From the NCBI RefSeq assembly GCF_019207085.1, contig NZ_JAATOM010000017.1, positions 1-64,000 of the forward strand: DNA of 64,000 bases, read 5' to 3'. Shown here piece after piece: positions 16,087 through 25,567 of this stretch. The notes below the pieces were generated by a model. The model worked only from the letters and a program-made list of their open reading frames with translations, searched no databases and was not told the DNA's origin. Position 1 is the first letter of the stretch; each line of letters begins with the position of its first letter. Source of the DNA: Variovorax sp. dw_308 (lineage in GTDB: Bacteria > Pseudomonadota > Gammaproteobacteria > Burkholderiales > Burkholderiaceae_C). The position numbers and the translations under genes were made by a program.

Positions 16087-17418
16087 TCAGCCGCCGGCTT
16101 TGCTCCCTCGCCCCTCCGGGGAGAGGGCTGGGGTGAGGGGCCGCCCCCGCGCCAGCCGGGCGATCGACCGCTCGGGGTGCGCCCACAGCAGCCCGATCAC
16201 GCCGCCGGCCGCCAGCAGTGCGCCGCTCAGCGCAAAGCCATGTTCATAACCGGAGGCGATGTCGCCGCTGGTGCTCTGGATCAGGCTGCCGGTGATCACC
16301 GGCGACAGCACGCCCGCGATGGACGCGACTGAGTTGAGGATCGCCAGCATCGCGCCGCGCTGTGTGTCGGGCGACACCGAGCCGACCATCGCCGGTGCCA
16401 GCGAGAACATCACGCCGGTGATGCCGCCACCGGCCGCGAGCAGGAAGACCTTCGCCAACACAGGCATCGGCAGCAGCACGACCGCCACGATCATCAAGCC
16501 GCCCACGATCAGCGCCCCGCTGGCCAGCACTGCGCGGCCCTTGCGCGCCGGCACCCCACGCGCCAGCAGGCGCTGCGACCACCACGACAGGCCCAGGCTG
16601 CACACGATGTTGACCAGCGTCAGCATCGCGAACAGCCGCCCGGCCGCGAGGCCGTCGAAACCCAGGCCCTTCTGCAGGTAGGCCGGGAACCAGGTCAGCG
16701 TCAACGCGAGACCCCAGTACGCCATGAAGTTCATGACCAGCACGCCGAGCACGGTGGAGTCCGTCAGCAGCACGCGATAGGGAAGGCGCCGTTCGGCCCC
16801 GCTTGCCTGCGTGCTGCCGGCTTCATCGGCAACGCGCCCCTCGGCGCCGAACACCAGCCAGACCAGCACCCACACCGCGCCGGCGATTGCCATCACGAGG
16901 AAGTTGGCACGCCAACCCCAATGCACCGTGATCAGCGGAATCAGCACGCCCGCCATCAGCACGCCGATGGCCGCTCCCTGGTTGACCACCGAGACCGGCA
17001 GCGCCCGCTTGCGGTCCGGGAACCACTTGTAGCAGGCGTGGTAGGCGATCGGCGCGGCCGGCCCCTCGCCGATGCCGAGCAGCACGCGCGACAACACGAA
17101 CATCGCGATCGACGACGACAGGATGATCGGCAACTGCGCGACGCTCCAGGTCGCGGCCATCACCAGCAGCATCCACTTGGCGCTGACCCGGTTGGCGATG
17201 AAGCCACCGACCACGCCGGAGGCCGAGAACAGCCAGAAGAAACTGCCCGCGATCCAGCCGAATTCGGTGGGCGACAACTTCAGCTCCGCCATCATCGGCA
17301 CCGCGACCAGGCCGATGACGACCTTGTCGATGAAGTTGATCAGCATGAACAGTGCGAGCAGCACCGTGATGAACCAGGCCCGTGCGGGCTGGTAGTTGTC
17401 GTTGTGGGTGGCGCGCAT
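16087..17418 (-). CDS. MFS transporter with REP-derived C-terminal tail
   Basis: A 443-aa major-facilitator carrier with twelve hydrophobic segments. The loop 2-3 region (GGFIANRVSAKWM) and the ACS-type features (WFPDRKRA after segment 4) place it with organic-anion/aromatic-acid symporters. The natural protein appears to end near HPERSIARLARGRP; the last 16 residues (LTPALSPEGRGSKAGG) are translated from a REP-like palindrome. It is probably the uptake partner of the adjacent monooxygenase/VOC pair. Substrate unknown. Confidence 0.87.
   Translation of the reverse strand: MRATHNDNYQPARAWFITVLLALFMLINFIDKVVIGLVAVPMMAELKLSPTEFGWIAGSFFWLFSASGVVGGFIANRVSAKWMLLVMAATWSVAQLPIILSSSIAMFVLSRVLLGIGEGPAAPIAYHACYKWFPDRKRALPVSVVNQGAAIGVLMAGVLIPLITVHWGWRANFLVMAIAGAVWVLVWLVFGAEGRVADEAGSTQASGAERRLPYRVLLTDSTVLGVLVMNFMAYWGLALTLTWFPAYLQKGLGFDGLAAGRLFAMLTLVNIVCSLGLSWWSQRLLARGVPARKGRAVLASGALIVGGLMIVAVVLLPMPVLAKVFLLAAGGGITGVMFSLAPAMVGSVSPDTQRGAMLAILNSVASIAGVLSPVITGSLIQSTSGDIASGYEHGFALSGALLAAGGVIGLLWAHPERSIARLARGRPLTPALSPEGRGSKAGG
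16102..16140. repeat. REP-like palindrome at the 3-prime end of the MFS gene
   Basis: CCCTCGCCCCTCCGGGGAGA followed by GGGCTGGGGTGAGGGG: the same CTCACCCC/CTCTCCCC-type palindrome found at 34586, 62081 and 63554. Here it is read through as the carrier's C-terminal codons. Confidence 0.75.
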
Positions 17419-17459
17419 CGGCTGGATTGTGGCCGCGCCGGCGACCGTGCGGATGAGGG

Positions 17460-17789
17460 CTACTTCGGGGGGTCGCCGTTGCCGTCGGTGGGGCCGACGA
17501 CCCTCGGACTGCTGCTCGACGTGCCTTGCTCCTGGGCCTTGTCCACGTCCTTGGGGGCGTTGTCCGTGGGTGTGGCGGCGGCGGGCGCGACGCTCGATTG
17601 CGGGCGCAATTCCGTGGCTGCCGGCGCGCCGGAAGAGGGCGCGCTGGCCGAAGGCGCCATCGCGGCGGACGGTGCAGGCGGCGTGGAGGGCTTGCGATCG
17701 CATGCAGCAAGGCCCATCAGCGCCGTCGTGAGAAGCAGCAGCGCAAGAGGTTGGCGCCCGGCGCTCGTGTTCAGGGCTTCGGTGTGCAT
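17460..17789 (-). CDS. Small Pro/Ala-rich lipoprotein
   Basis: A 109-aa protein with a lipoprotein signal: hydrophobic PLALLLLTTALMGLAAC gives a lipobox LAAC with Cys30. The mature part is low-complexity Pro/Ser/Ala sequence with no recognisable domain and is probably disordered and membrane-anchored. A GGGAGA ribosome binding site precedes the ATG at 17789. Function unknown. Confidence 0.72.
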   Translation of the reverse strand: MHTEALNTSAGRQPLALLLLTTALMGLAACDRKPSTPPAPSAAMAPSASAPSSGAPAATELRPQSSVAPAAATPTDNAPKDVDKAQEQGTSSSSPRVVGPTDGNGDPPK

Positions 17790-17827
17790 GGTGATCTCCC
17801 GTCTGCGAAGCACACCATTCTTGCCAC

Positions 17828-18535
17828 TCAGGCGCCGCGGTCCTGTAGTCCGGGTACGTCGGTGTGCGACAGCAGGTGCACCAGCTTGTCGAGCCCGCCC
17901 AGCACATGGTCGGGCCGTTGGCCCATCTCGTCGAAGGTGCCGCCGCGCCGATCGATCCATGCGGTTTCGAAGCCGAAGCAGCTCGCACCGGTGACGTCCC
18001 ACGCGTTGGACGACACGAACAGGATGTCGGCGCGCGCCACCCCGAGCTTCCGTTCGGCCAGCGAATAGACCCGCATGTCCGGCTTGAAGACCTGCACCTC
18101 GTCCACGCTCAGCAGGTGCGCGAAGGCATCCTGCAGGCCCGCGTTGCGCACGACCGCGTCGATCGAATGGCGCGATCCGTTCGAGAGGATCGCCAGCGGC
18201 ACCCCGAGCGCGTTCAGCGCCTGCAACGCGACTGGCACCTCGGTGAATGGTTGGAGGCACAGGTACTCGTCGCACAGCATGCGCCGCTGTCCTGCGCCCA
18301 GCTGCAGGCCAAGCTGCGCGCATGTGAAGACCAGTGCGTCCTCGGTGCACTTCTCGAAGTCGACGAACTGACCCATCAGGCTGCGCAGCCAGGTGTACTC
18401 GAGTTGCTTCTGGCGCCAGAGCATGCTGATCTCGGACCCGCGCCCGGCGTACAACTCCTCGCAGCGGGCCGCGACCGAATGCACGTCGAACAGCGTGCCA
18501 TACAGGTCGAAGACGATGCCCTCGATGTGCTTCAC
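17828..18535 (-). CDS. Haloacid dehalogenase, type II
   Basis: A 235-aa HAD-superfamily enzyme of the L-2-haloacid dehalogenase type. Motif I is VFDLYGTLFD (nucleophile Asp10), motif II is ILSNGS, the basic motif III Lys is in VFKPDMRVY, and motif IV is FVSSNAWDVTGA, the SSNxxD form typical of type II dehalogenases. It hydrolyses 2-haloalkanoic acids with inversion, though some family members act on other substrates. It lies 13 bp behind the ketopantoate-reductase-like gene on the same strand, suggesting co-transcription. Confidence 0.87.
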   Translation of the reverse strand: MKHIEGIVFDLYGTLFDVHSVAARCEELYAGRGSEISMLWRQKQLEYTWLRSLMGQFVDFEKCTEDALVFTCAQLGLQLGAGQRRMLCDEYLCLQPFTEVPVALQALNALGVPLAILSNGSRHSIDAVVRNAGLQDAFAHLLSVDEVQVFKPDMRVYSLAERKLGVARADILFVSSNAWDVTGASCFGFETAWIDRRGGTFDEMGQRPDHVLGGLDKLVHLLSHTDVPGLQDRGA

Positions 18536-18548
18536 GGCAGCGGTCTCC

Positions 18549-19490
18549 TCATGCGGCGCGCGCGGCTTCCTCGCGCGACCGGCGCGCCTCGTAGGTCTTC
18601 AGGTGGGCATACGCGATGCGCAGCATCGAGCGATCGGCCTCGGCCTCGGCGCCCCGGCTGAGCAGGTCGCCGAGGATGTGGTCCGCTTCGGTCGGCGCGC
18701 CCCGCTCGATGTCCTTGAGCATCGACGCCGTGATCGGCGAGCCTGCCGCGCTGACCATCGCGCGACCGCGTTCCACTGCAGGGGCGCTGGGGGGAAAGCC
18801 GTTGTGCGCCGCGATGGCACGGCATTCCTCGAACAATGCCAGCCCCAGGTCCGCCGCGCCCGCGCTCACGATGTCGCCGATGCTGGCGCGCATCAGCGTC
18901 GTGATGCCGGCGATGGAGGAAATGAAGACCCACTTCTCCCACAGCGCCTGCATGATGTTGTCGCTCGCGGTGCTGGTGAAGTTGGCCGGCGCGAAGGCCG
19001 CCGCGATGGCGTCGACGCGTGCCGAACGTCCGCCACCGAGTTCGCCGAAGGTCAGGGCGTGCATGTCGTTCAGGTGCAGTACGTTGCCGGCTTCATCCAG
19101 CGCCGCGGAGATCAGGCAGAGGCCACCCAGCACGCGCTCGCGGCCGAAGCGTTCCGACAGCACGTCCAGGTGCTGCATGCCGTTGAGCAGCGGCAGCACC
19201 GCCGTCTCGGGCCCGACAGCCGCGGCGAAGGAATCGATGGTGTGCGCCAGGTCGTAGGCCTTGCAGGCGACGATGACCACGTCGAAGGGCTCGGCGATGT
19301 CGTCCGACAGCACGTGCGGTGGAGAGGGGATGTGCGCATTGCCCGCGGGGCTCTTGATGCACAGGCCATTCGCCGCGATCTGCGCCGCGCGCCGTGGCCG
19401 CAGCAGGAAGGTCACGTCCTGCCCCGCCTGCAGCAACCGCCCGCCAAAGTACCCGCCGAGCGCGCCGGCGCCCACCACCAGGAATCTCAT
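18549..19490 (-). CDS. Ketopantoate reductase (PanE/ApbA) family protein
   Basis: A 313-aa NADPH-dependent reductase fold. The N-terminal Rossmann motif is FLVVGAGALGGYFGGRL and the conserved CKAYD segment, LLNGMQH, and Lys in the EKWVF helix match the 2-dehydropantoate reductase family. True PanE makes pantoate for coenzyme A; many paralogues in betaproteobacteria have other substrates, and the dehalogenase partner here argues for a catabolic paralogue. A perfect palindrome overlaps its Shine-Dalgarno. Confidence 0.85.
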   Translation of the reverse strand: MRFLVVGAGALGGYFGGRLLQAGQDVTFLLRPRRAAQIAANGLCIKSPAGNAHIPSPPHVLSDDIAEPFDVVIVACKAYDLAHTIDSFAAAVGPETAVLPLLNGMQHLDVLSERFGRERVLGGLCLISAALDEAGNVLHLNDMHALTFGELGGGRSARVDAIAAAFAPANFTSTASDNIMQALWEKWVFISSIAGITTLMRASIGDIVSAGAADLGLALFEECRAIAAHNGFPPSAPAVERGRAMVSAAGSPITASMLKDIERGAPTEADHILGDLLSRGAEAEADRSMLRIAYAHLKTYEARRSREEAARAA

Positions 19491-19500
19491 CTGCTTTGCT

Positions 19501-19523
19501 CCTCAGGCATTTTTTGCCTGAGG
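19501..19523 (-). promoter_or_regulatory. Hairpin overlapping the panE-like Shine-Dalgarno
   Basis: A 9-bp perfect inverted repeat CCTCAGGCA / TGCCTGAGG with a 5-nt A/T loop ends 11 nt before the panE-like start codon. On the minus strand its 3-prime arm runs straight into the purine-rich GAGGAG that would bind the ribosome. It could restrict translation, or serve as a protein-binding palindrome. The remaining bases to 19743 hold nothing recognisable. Confidence 0.5.
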
Positions 19524-19743
19524 ACGGTTTTAGTCGATTGCAAAAAACGGCGTCGCGGAGCCAAGGTCAAAGCCCCTGCGCAGGTGTTCCATGCCTTCGG
19601 CTCAGGATCGATGCAGGGAATTTGCGCTACGATCCTCGGCGCTCTTTGGTGCAAGCCAAATGGATGCAAGGGAGGATGGCGATACAAGGACTGCGGAATA
19701 CCGCGGCAGGCTGTCCTGGATGTATTCGACACATCGGACAGCG

Positions 19744-22216
19744 ATGCCACGCAGATTCTTTTCATTCGGCTTCGATCAGCGCAAGCGCCTGATCAGCTTG
19801 GCCTTCCCCCACGACGACGCCCCCAAGGTCACCGACACCCACGGACGACAGGGCGACGTCAATATCGTCATCGACCGCCTCGAGGCCGAAGAGGCGCTGA
19901 GCCAGGACTTCCGCTACACGCTGCATCTGCTGGCCGACAACGCCAGGCTCAAGCTGAAGGACATGCTGGGCAAGTTGCTGGTCGTCTCCCTCGTTCGTCC
20001 CGACGGCAGCCTGCGCTACTTCACCGGCTACTGCTTCGAGTTCACCCTCGTCAAGGCCGACGACGGCGTGGCCCGCTACTTGGCTGTGCTCCGGCCCTGG
20101 CTGCACTACCTCACCCTGCGCAGCAACAACCGGGTCTTCCTCGCACAGACGCTGGAAGACCAGACCGCCACCATCTTCGCGGACTACGGCGCGCTGCCGC
20201 AGTGGCAATGGCTCGCCCCGCGCGAAGACCCGCAAGTGACGATGGCCTGCCAGGGCGGCGGGGCCGGCGAGACGGACGCCAACTACCTGCACGCGCGCTG
20301 GGAAGCGCTCGGCATGGCCTACCGCTACGAGCACACCCAGGACGGCCATACGCTGGTCCTCACCGGCGACACCACCATCGGCCCGGCCATCGATGGCGAC
20401 AGCCCCGAGATCCGCTTCCACACCGCCGGCGGGCCCCGCCGATGAAGACGCCATCGAGTCCTGGGCTCCCACGCGCGACAGCATCGCCACCGAATACTCC
20501 GCCATCAGCTTCAACTTCAAGAACCCGCGCCCGGTCCTCGCCACCACCATCACCCACAACCAGCCCGGCGACATGCCGCGGCTCGAAGTCCACGAATACG
20601 CCGGCGCCTACGGCCTGCGCGCCACCGGAGGCAGCGACTACGTCAACCTGCGGACCGACGAACTCGACGCCGTCGCCAAGTACCACGCGGCCGAGAGCAA
20701 CAACTACCAGGTGCAACCGGGCCGCTGGTTCCAGTTGATCGAGCACTTCAGCGTCAAGAGCCGCACCGACAACGACAGCAAGTACCTGATCGTCTCGGCC
20801 ACGCATACCGCCAGCAACAACTATCTGCAGGAAATCGGCAAGCCCGCCGAATACAGCAACAGCTTCATTGCGTCCCGGCGATACGTCTACTGGCGCCCGG
20901 GGCGTGGCCACAACAGCACCCGTGTACAGGTGCTGGCCCCACAGACCGCCACCGTGGTCGGTCCGGAGGGGGCAGGCTCGCTGCACGTGGACGAGTACGG
21001 GCGAATTCGCATCCAGTACCACTGGGACCGGGAAGGTAGGCACTCGGCCTGGGTGCGTGTGAGCAGCAGTTGGGCTGGTGGAGAGACCGGGATGGTCTCG
21101 CACCCCCGTGTCGGCTCCGAGGTCGTCGTGATGCACCTGGATGGCTGCCCAGACCACCCCTTGGTCACAGGTGTGGTCTACAACGCCTGGCGCATGCCGC
21201 CCTGGGAACTGCCACAGCAGAAGGCGTTGACGGGCTTGCGCAGCCGCGAACTGGCCGGTCAAGGGGGCAATTCACCAATGGGGCGCAGCAACCACCTGCT
21301 CCTGGACGACACCGAAGGAAAGATCCAGGCGCAGATTCGAAGCGATCACGATGCCAGCCAGTTGAGCCTGGGGCACATCACGCGCATCGAGCGCAACGTG
21401 GGGCGGCAAGACCCGCGAGGGCAAGGATTTGAATTGCGCACCGATGGGCATGGTGCTGTCAGAGCGGCCGAAGGCATGCTGCTCACGACGGAACCGCGCG
21501 CCAACGCGAATGCGCACATCACGGACATGAGCGAGACCGTTGCCCGCCTCACTGCTGGGCGCGACCAGCACGAGAGCCTGAGCGACACTGCGCATCAGGC
21601 CAAGGCGCATCAAACCGGCGACCAGGATGAAGTCACCAAGGAACTCAAGGCGCAGAACGATTCGATCAAGGGTTCGCATGGAAACCGCGCGCAAGGCGAA
21701 TTCCCCGAACTGACCGAGCCACACCTCGTGCTGGCCAGCCCCAGCGGCATCCAGGCGACCACCGCCGGCTCGATCCATCTCGCGAGCAAGGAACATCACG
21801 CCATCACCAGCGGCGCGCATACCAGCGTATCGGCGGGCAAGAGCCTCCTCGTCAGCGTCAAGGAAGCGGTGCGCATGTTCGCCTACAAGTCCGGCATGAA
21901 GCTGGTGGCTGCCAGTTCGGACATCGACATCACCGCGCTAAAGGACAGCATCAACCTGCTGGCCAAGCTCAACATCACCCACACCGCCAACAAGATCACC
22001 ATCACTGCGAAGGAGGAGGTGGTGATCAACGGCGGCACCAGCTACACCAAATGGAACGCCTCGGGAATCGAGAGCGGGACCAATGGAATCTGGCGGGAGC
22101 ATGCGGCGGTGCACAGCTTGGTCGGGCCGGCCAACCTGCCGGTAAAGGAGCCCGAGTTCCCGGACGTAAGCACGACGAGCACCAAGCCGCGTCGCATGGT
22201 CGATTTTTCCGGCTGA
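19744..22216 (+). pseudogene. vgrG: Type VI secretion tip protein VgrG, frameshifted
   Basis: Two overlapping frames together give one full-length VgrG of about 820 residues. The first frame starts at the ATG at 19744 (MPRRFFSFGFDQRKRLISLA) and covers the gp27-like base, stopping at 20445. The second resumes with ADEDAIESWAPTRDS and carries the rest of gp27, the gp5-like OB fold (GSLHVDEYGRIRIQYHWDRE) and the long beta-helical DUF2345-type spike to 22216. Removing one C from the CCCC run at 20434-20437 restores a single frame, so this is a one-base insertion, either a real lesion or a sequencing error. Effector and immunity genes follow directly. No other T6SS core gene is in the window. Confidence 0.85.
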
Positions 22217-22239
22217 AGCAGAACAAGAAGTTTCCATCC

Positions 22240-24996
22240 ATGGCAGACGAACAAAGCAAATCCCCGGCGCCCGTGAGCAAATGGGTCTATCCCTTCTCGG
22301 GCGTGGACGATCCCAGGGCAGCAACGCCAAAGCCCAAGGAAATAGCCGATCCCAACACCTACTTCTCGGTGCTTTCGATGGCGGAAGACGGCTTCTACCC
22401 CGTCGGAGCCAACGGCCTCTGGCATGGGGGCATTCATTTCGACGGCTCCACAGCCGGCGCCCTGATGCAAGGCCAGGGCGTGCGCTGCGTTGCTGACGGC
22501 GAAGTGATCGCCTATCGAATCGACAGTGCATATCCCGAGGTCGAGTTCGAGAAGGGCAAGGTGGCCTATTCCCGAGGTTTTGTACTGGTCAAGCACCGTC
22601 TGCAACTGCCGCCAGCTCCTCAGAAGCCTGCCCCTTCGGGCGCGACAACGCCAGCACACTCACCGGCACCCGCGCCCACCCCCGCAGCCGCCGCCAAACC
22701 GGCGTCCAAGACCTCGCCGTCAAGCGCGCCAGCCCCGGCCCCGCAGGAGCCTTCATTGGTCTTCTTCAGCCTGTACATGCACCTGATCGATTGGGCCGGT
22801 TACCGCGCAGATGCCAAACTGGCGCGTCCGGCTTATTGGGGCGATGAGTGCAAGCGTGTCGTTGGCGATAAGGCACCGAGCCTCAGCCCTTATGCGGCGC
22901 CGCAGACGGAACACAAGGGCGTCAACGTGCGACAGGCCGGCAAGGGCACTGCGCAGATCGGTTGGCTTCCGCCCGGAACAGCCGTGACGCTGGAACCCGG
23001 CAGCGGGCCCTGGCGCAAGATCGCCAGCGTCGATGGGGGCCAGATGGAAGTCGACCCGCTCAATCGGGCAGATACCACGGCGCCGTTCGGCTGGGTATTT
23101 CAAAGCGAGTTGACTCCCGCACCCGCTGAGCCCAAGACCAAGGACGCGGTATGCGTGCTCGACAAGCCCATGGCCATCAAGGCTGGCGACCTGATCGGCC
23201 ACTTGGGCCAGTACCAACGCCACGCTGACGCAGGCAGCATCCTCACTGCGGGCGATCGGCCGCTGGTGCATATCGAGGTCTTTAGTGGCGAAGACGTCAA
23301 GGTCTTCATCGAAAAGAGCCGGGCCCGTGCCAAGGAACTGGAGCCCGGCAAGAAGACACTCCTCGTTGTGAGCAAGGGCACGAAGCTCGTAGTGCCAGCA
23401 GGGTCAGACCGCGTTTTGGCTGCCGGCAAGGACGTTCAAGTGCGCGGTGGCTCGCCCTCGAGTGGCGAATGGGCGGAGGTCACGGAGCTCACCGTCTCGG
23501 CTGCCGAGGCGCCCACGGCCAACAACAAGCACCCGAAGCCGAAGGTCACTCCCACCGGCGATGCATTCTGGGTTGAGCGAGCGCAGTTGGGACCAAATGG
23601 CAGGCGCGTTTCAACAAGGTCAGCACTGGACGGTTGGACTGACTTCCCTTTGCAGCAAGCCAACGCTACAGGCGCAAAGGCAAACTATTTGCGAGTCGCT
23701 GCAGTCAAGACCTTGAAGCGAAGCGCGACGGACGACAAGGGCGTGCGCTGGTGGTTGATGGATGTCGACGAGGCCGACGGCAAAGGCAACACCACAGGTT
23801 GGATTTGCGAGAAAGGGAATCTGCAATCCCCATGGGATTGGCCGGGCTTCGAAATCGTAGAGGAAATTGCAGTCAAGCCTGCGGATCTGCATGGCAAGCA
23901 GGTCGTCGACCACAAGCTCGAAGTTCCCGAAGACAAGGATAGTTTCGAAGCCAAGGCCGACCGCGCAAAGGAGGGTGCGCTGTTCCAGAAGCTCTACGAC
24001 GTGCTCGATACCGACAAGGATGAGAAGTTGAGCACCGCCGAGTTGCGGGCGGCCCTCAAGAAACCCTGGCTGGCGCAGACACTGTCACGCCTGATCGTGC
24101 GATACGAAAGTGAATGGGGCGGGGCGATGGGCAAATGGGATGCGCTGGATGCCCACATGGGCGAGTTTGCGGGCGACTGGGCGTGGGAAAAACTGCGGAT
24201 CTACGAGCTGCAATGGTGGTCCGAGCTGGCTGGTAAGCATGCGTTTCCGAGCAGTCCGGTTGTCTACCATTTTCATCCAGTGGGTTTGGCAGCAAACTTC
24301 CCAACATACAGTCGACTTACGCTGGAAATGTTGCAGGTAATATTTCCAAACGGGGATAAGGCCAGACTGCAATCGATCGTTGATGAAATTGGCTCAATGA
24401 TGGATGAATACAAGCTTGACACCACTTTAAGGCTAACTCACTTCTTTGCTCAAGTTCGCGAAGAAACTGGTCCTCGGTGCAAATTAGTTGAAGACGACTT
24501 TACTTACAGTCCTGACGCTCTGAAGGGCTTATTCGGCTACTTCGCCAAGCGTCCTGCTGAAGCCGATCTTTACGGAAAGACCAAAGATCATGGGGCCAAT
24601 TTCGAGGCTATTGCGAACCGAGCGTATGAGGGCAGTCGACTTGGAAATGGCGACGTCGCCAGTGGAGACGGTTGGAGGTATCGCGGGCGGGGGCTGAAGC
24701 AACTCACGGGAAAGGCAAATTATCAAGATTTCATGAATAATTACGGCAAGGTTTGGAGCGATAAAGTTCCGGATGCCGTTAACAACCCGGAAATTCTCGA
24801 GGACGCGAAATACGCAGTGCGGTCAGGCGTATTTTTTTGGTTGCACTACAAGTTATATGAAGTTGCAGATTTAGGTCCTCAGGCAGAAACCGTGGATAAA
24901 ATTACCCGGGTAATTAATCGAAGTACCAAGAGTTACCAGCAACGCCGGGACCACTTTTCGCACGGCTGGGAGAAACAAGCCTTTGATGGCATTTAG
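22240..24996 (+). CDS. VgrG-linked T6SS cell-wall effector: M23-like plus GH19-like domains
   Basis: A 918-aa effector 23 bp behind vgrG. Residues about 35-330 look like a degenerate LytM/M23 endopeptidase fold: GLWHGGIHFDGS near 60-70, VADGEVIAY, LYMHLIDW, AGDLIGHLGQY and LVHIEVFSG, interrupted by a Pro/Ala linker. SH3-like segments follow. An EF-hand loop is at 590-601 (DTDKDEKLSTAE). From about 725 to the end is a GH19-type lysozyme/chitinase domain: QVREETG with Glu741/742 as candidate catalytic acid, YEGSRLGNGDVASGDGWRYR and GLKQLTGKANY. Peptidoglycan is the expected target. DNA from about 24240 onward is clearly more AT-rich than the N-terminal part. The ATG at 22240 has only a weak AGAAG upstream. 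Confidence 0.8.
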   Translation: MADEQSKSPAPVSKWVYPFSGVDDPRAATPKPKEIADPNTYFSVLSMAEDGFYPVGANGLWHGGIHFDGSTAGALMQGQGVRCVADGEVIAYRIDSAYPEVEFEKGKVAYSRGFVLVKHRLQLPPAPQKPAPSGATTPAHSPAPAPTPAAAAKPASKTSPSSAPAPAPQEPSLVFFSLYMHLIDWAGYRADAKLARPAYWGDECKRVVGDKAPSLSPYAAPQTEHKGVNVRQAGKGTAQIGWLPPGTAVTLEPGSGPWRKIASVDGGQMEVDPLNRADTTAPFGWVFQSELTPAPAEPKTKDAVCVLDKPMAIKAGDLIGHLGQYQRHADAGSILTAGDRPLVHIEVFSGEDVKVFIEKSRARAKELEPGKKTLLVVSKGTKLVVPAGSDRVLAAGKDVQVRGGSPSSGEWAEVTELTVSAAEAPTANNKHPKPKVTPTGDAFWVERAQLGPNGRRVSTRSALDGWTDFPLQQANATGAKANYLRVAAVKTLKRSATDDKGVRWWLMDVDEADGKGNTTGWICEKGNLQSPWDWPGFEIVEEIAVKPADLHGKQVVDHKLEVPEDKDSFEAKADRAKEGALFQKLYDVLDTDKDEKLSTAELRAALKKPWLAQTLSRLIVRYESEWGGAMGKWDALDAHMGEFAGDWAWEKLRIYELQWWSELAGKHAFPSSPVVYHFHPVGLAANFPTYSRLTLEMLQVIFPNGDKARLQSIVDEIGSMMDEYKLDTTLRLTHFFAQVREETGPRCKLVEDDFTYSPDALKGLFGYFAKRPAEADLYGKTKDHGANFEAIANRAYEGSRLGNGDVASGDGWRYRGRGLKQLTGKANYQDFMNNYGKVWSDKVPDAVNNPEILEDAKYAVRSGVFFWLHYKLYEVADLGPQAETVDKITRVINRSTKSYQQRRDHFSHGWEKQAFDGI

Positions 24997-25004
24997 GAGG
25001 TGTG

Positions 25005-25538
25005 ATGACGAAATGGAAGTGGGCGCGGATTATTGCACTGCTCTATTTGGTGAGTGCTTCTGCATTTGCAAAGGAAGCAAAAATTGACGGATCCTTCAAA
25101 ATTGACTTTATTAGCAAGAATGCTATTGTGACGTTTTTTGAGCGTGACGAAGAAGGTGGCAGTGTCGTTGATGCTTTCTTGCTGTTACCGAATTTGGATA
25201 AAAATTCGTACAGTTCGATAAGATTGGCGACAATTCCACATGAGGGCGCGCCCCCCGTGATTGAGACGGTGTTCGCGGAGGATGTGGATAAAGACGGGAA
25301 AAGCGATCTCGTTGTCTTGGTTAAATGGCGAATAAGTCATCCCGGCATCGGAACTGACGGAGACTATTATAAATCCTACGTGTTTTCTGGGAATGCAAGC
25401 AGGCTTGCTTTTGAGGTCCCTCGCCTCGTAACGATCGAAGAGAAAATTGGCAGTGGTCTAGATGGAACTAAGGAGGGTGTGCGATCTGTGTTTAAATATA
25501 AAGATGCGGGGTCGATAAGAAGATTGCTGCGCGAGTAG
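25005..25538 (+). CDS. Candidate periplasmic immunity protein for the upstream effector
   Basis: A 177-aa protein with a signal peptide (MTKWKWARIIALLYLVSASA, cleavage after AFA). The mature part, rich in beta-type segments, resembles nothing I can name; a DVDKDGKSDLVVLV segment looks like an FG-GAP/calcium-type loop. The SD AGGAGG overlaps the effector's stop codon region and lies 4 nt before the ATG, so the genes are coupled. Export fits immunity to a cell-wall-degrading toxin delivered to the periplasm. Its DNA is AT-rich like the effector's C-terminus. Immunity is inferred from position and export only. Confidence 0.68.
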   Translation: MTKWKWARIIALLYLVSASAFAKEAKIDGSFKIDFISKNAIVTFFERDEEGGSVVDAFLLLPNLDKNSYSSIRLATIPHEGAPPVIETVFAEDVDKDGKSDLVVLVKWRISHPGIGTDGDYYKSYVFSGNASRLAFEVPRLVTIEEKIGSGLDGTKEGVRSVFKYKDAGSIRRLLRE

Positions 25539-25567
25539 TGCCCGCAATTGCCGGGTTTCAATAAAAT

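Noticed and set aside
20393..20445. Programmed frameshifting in vgrG
   Set aside because: No slippery heptamer plus pseudoknot or stop-codon arrangement like known programmed sites was recognised; a simple insertion in a C run is the more economical reading.
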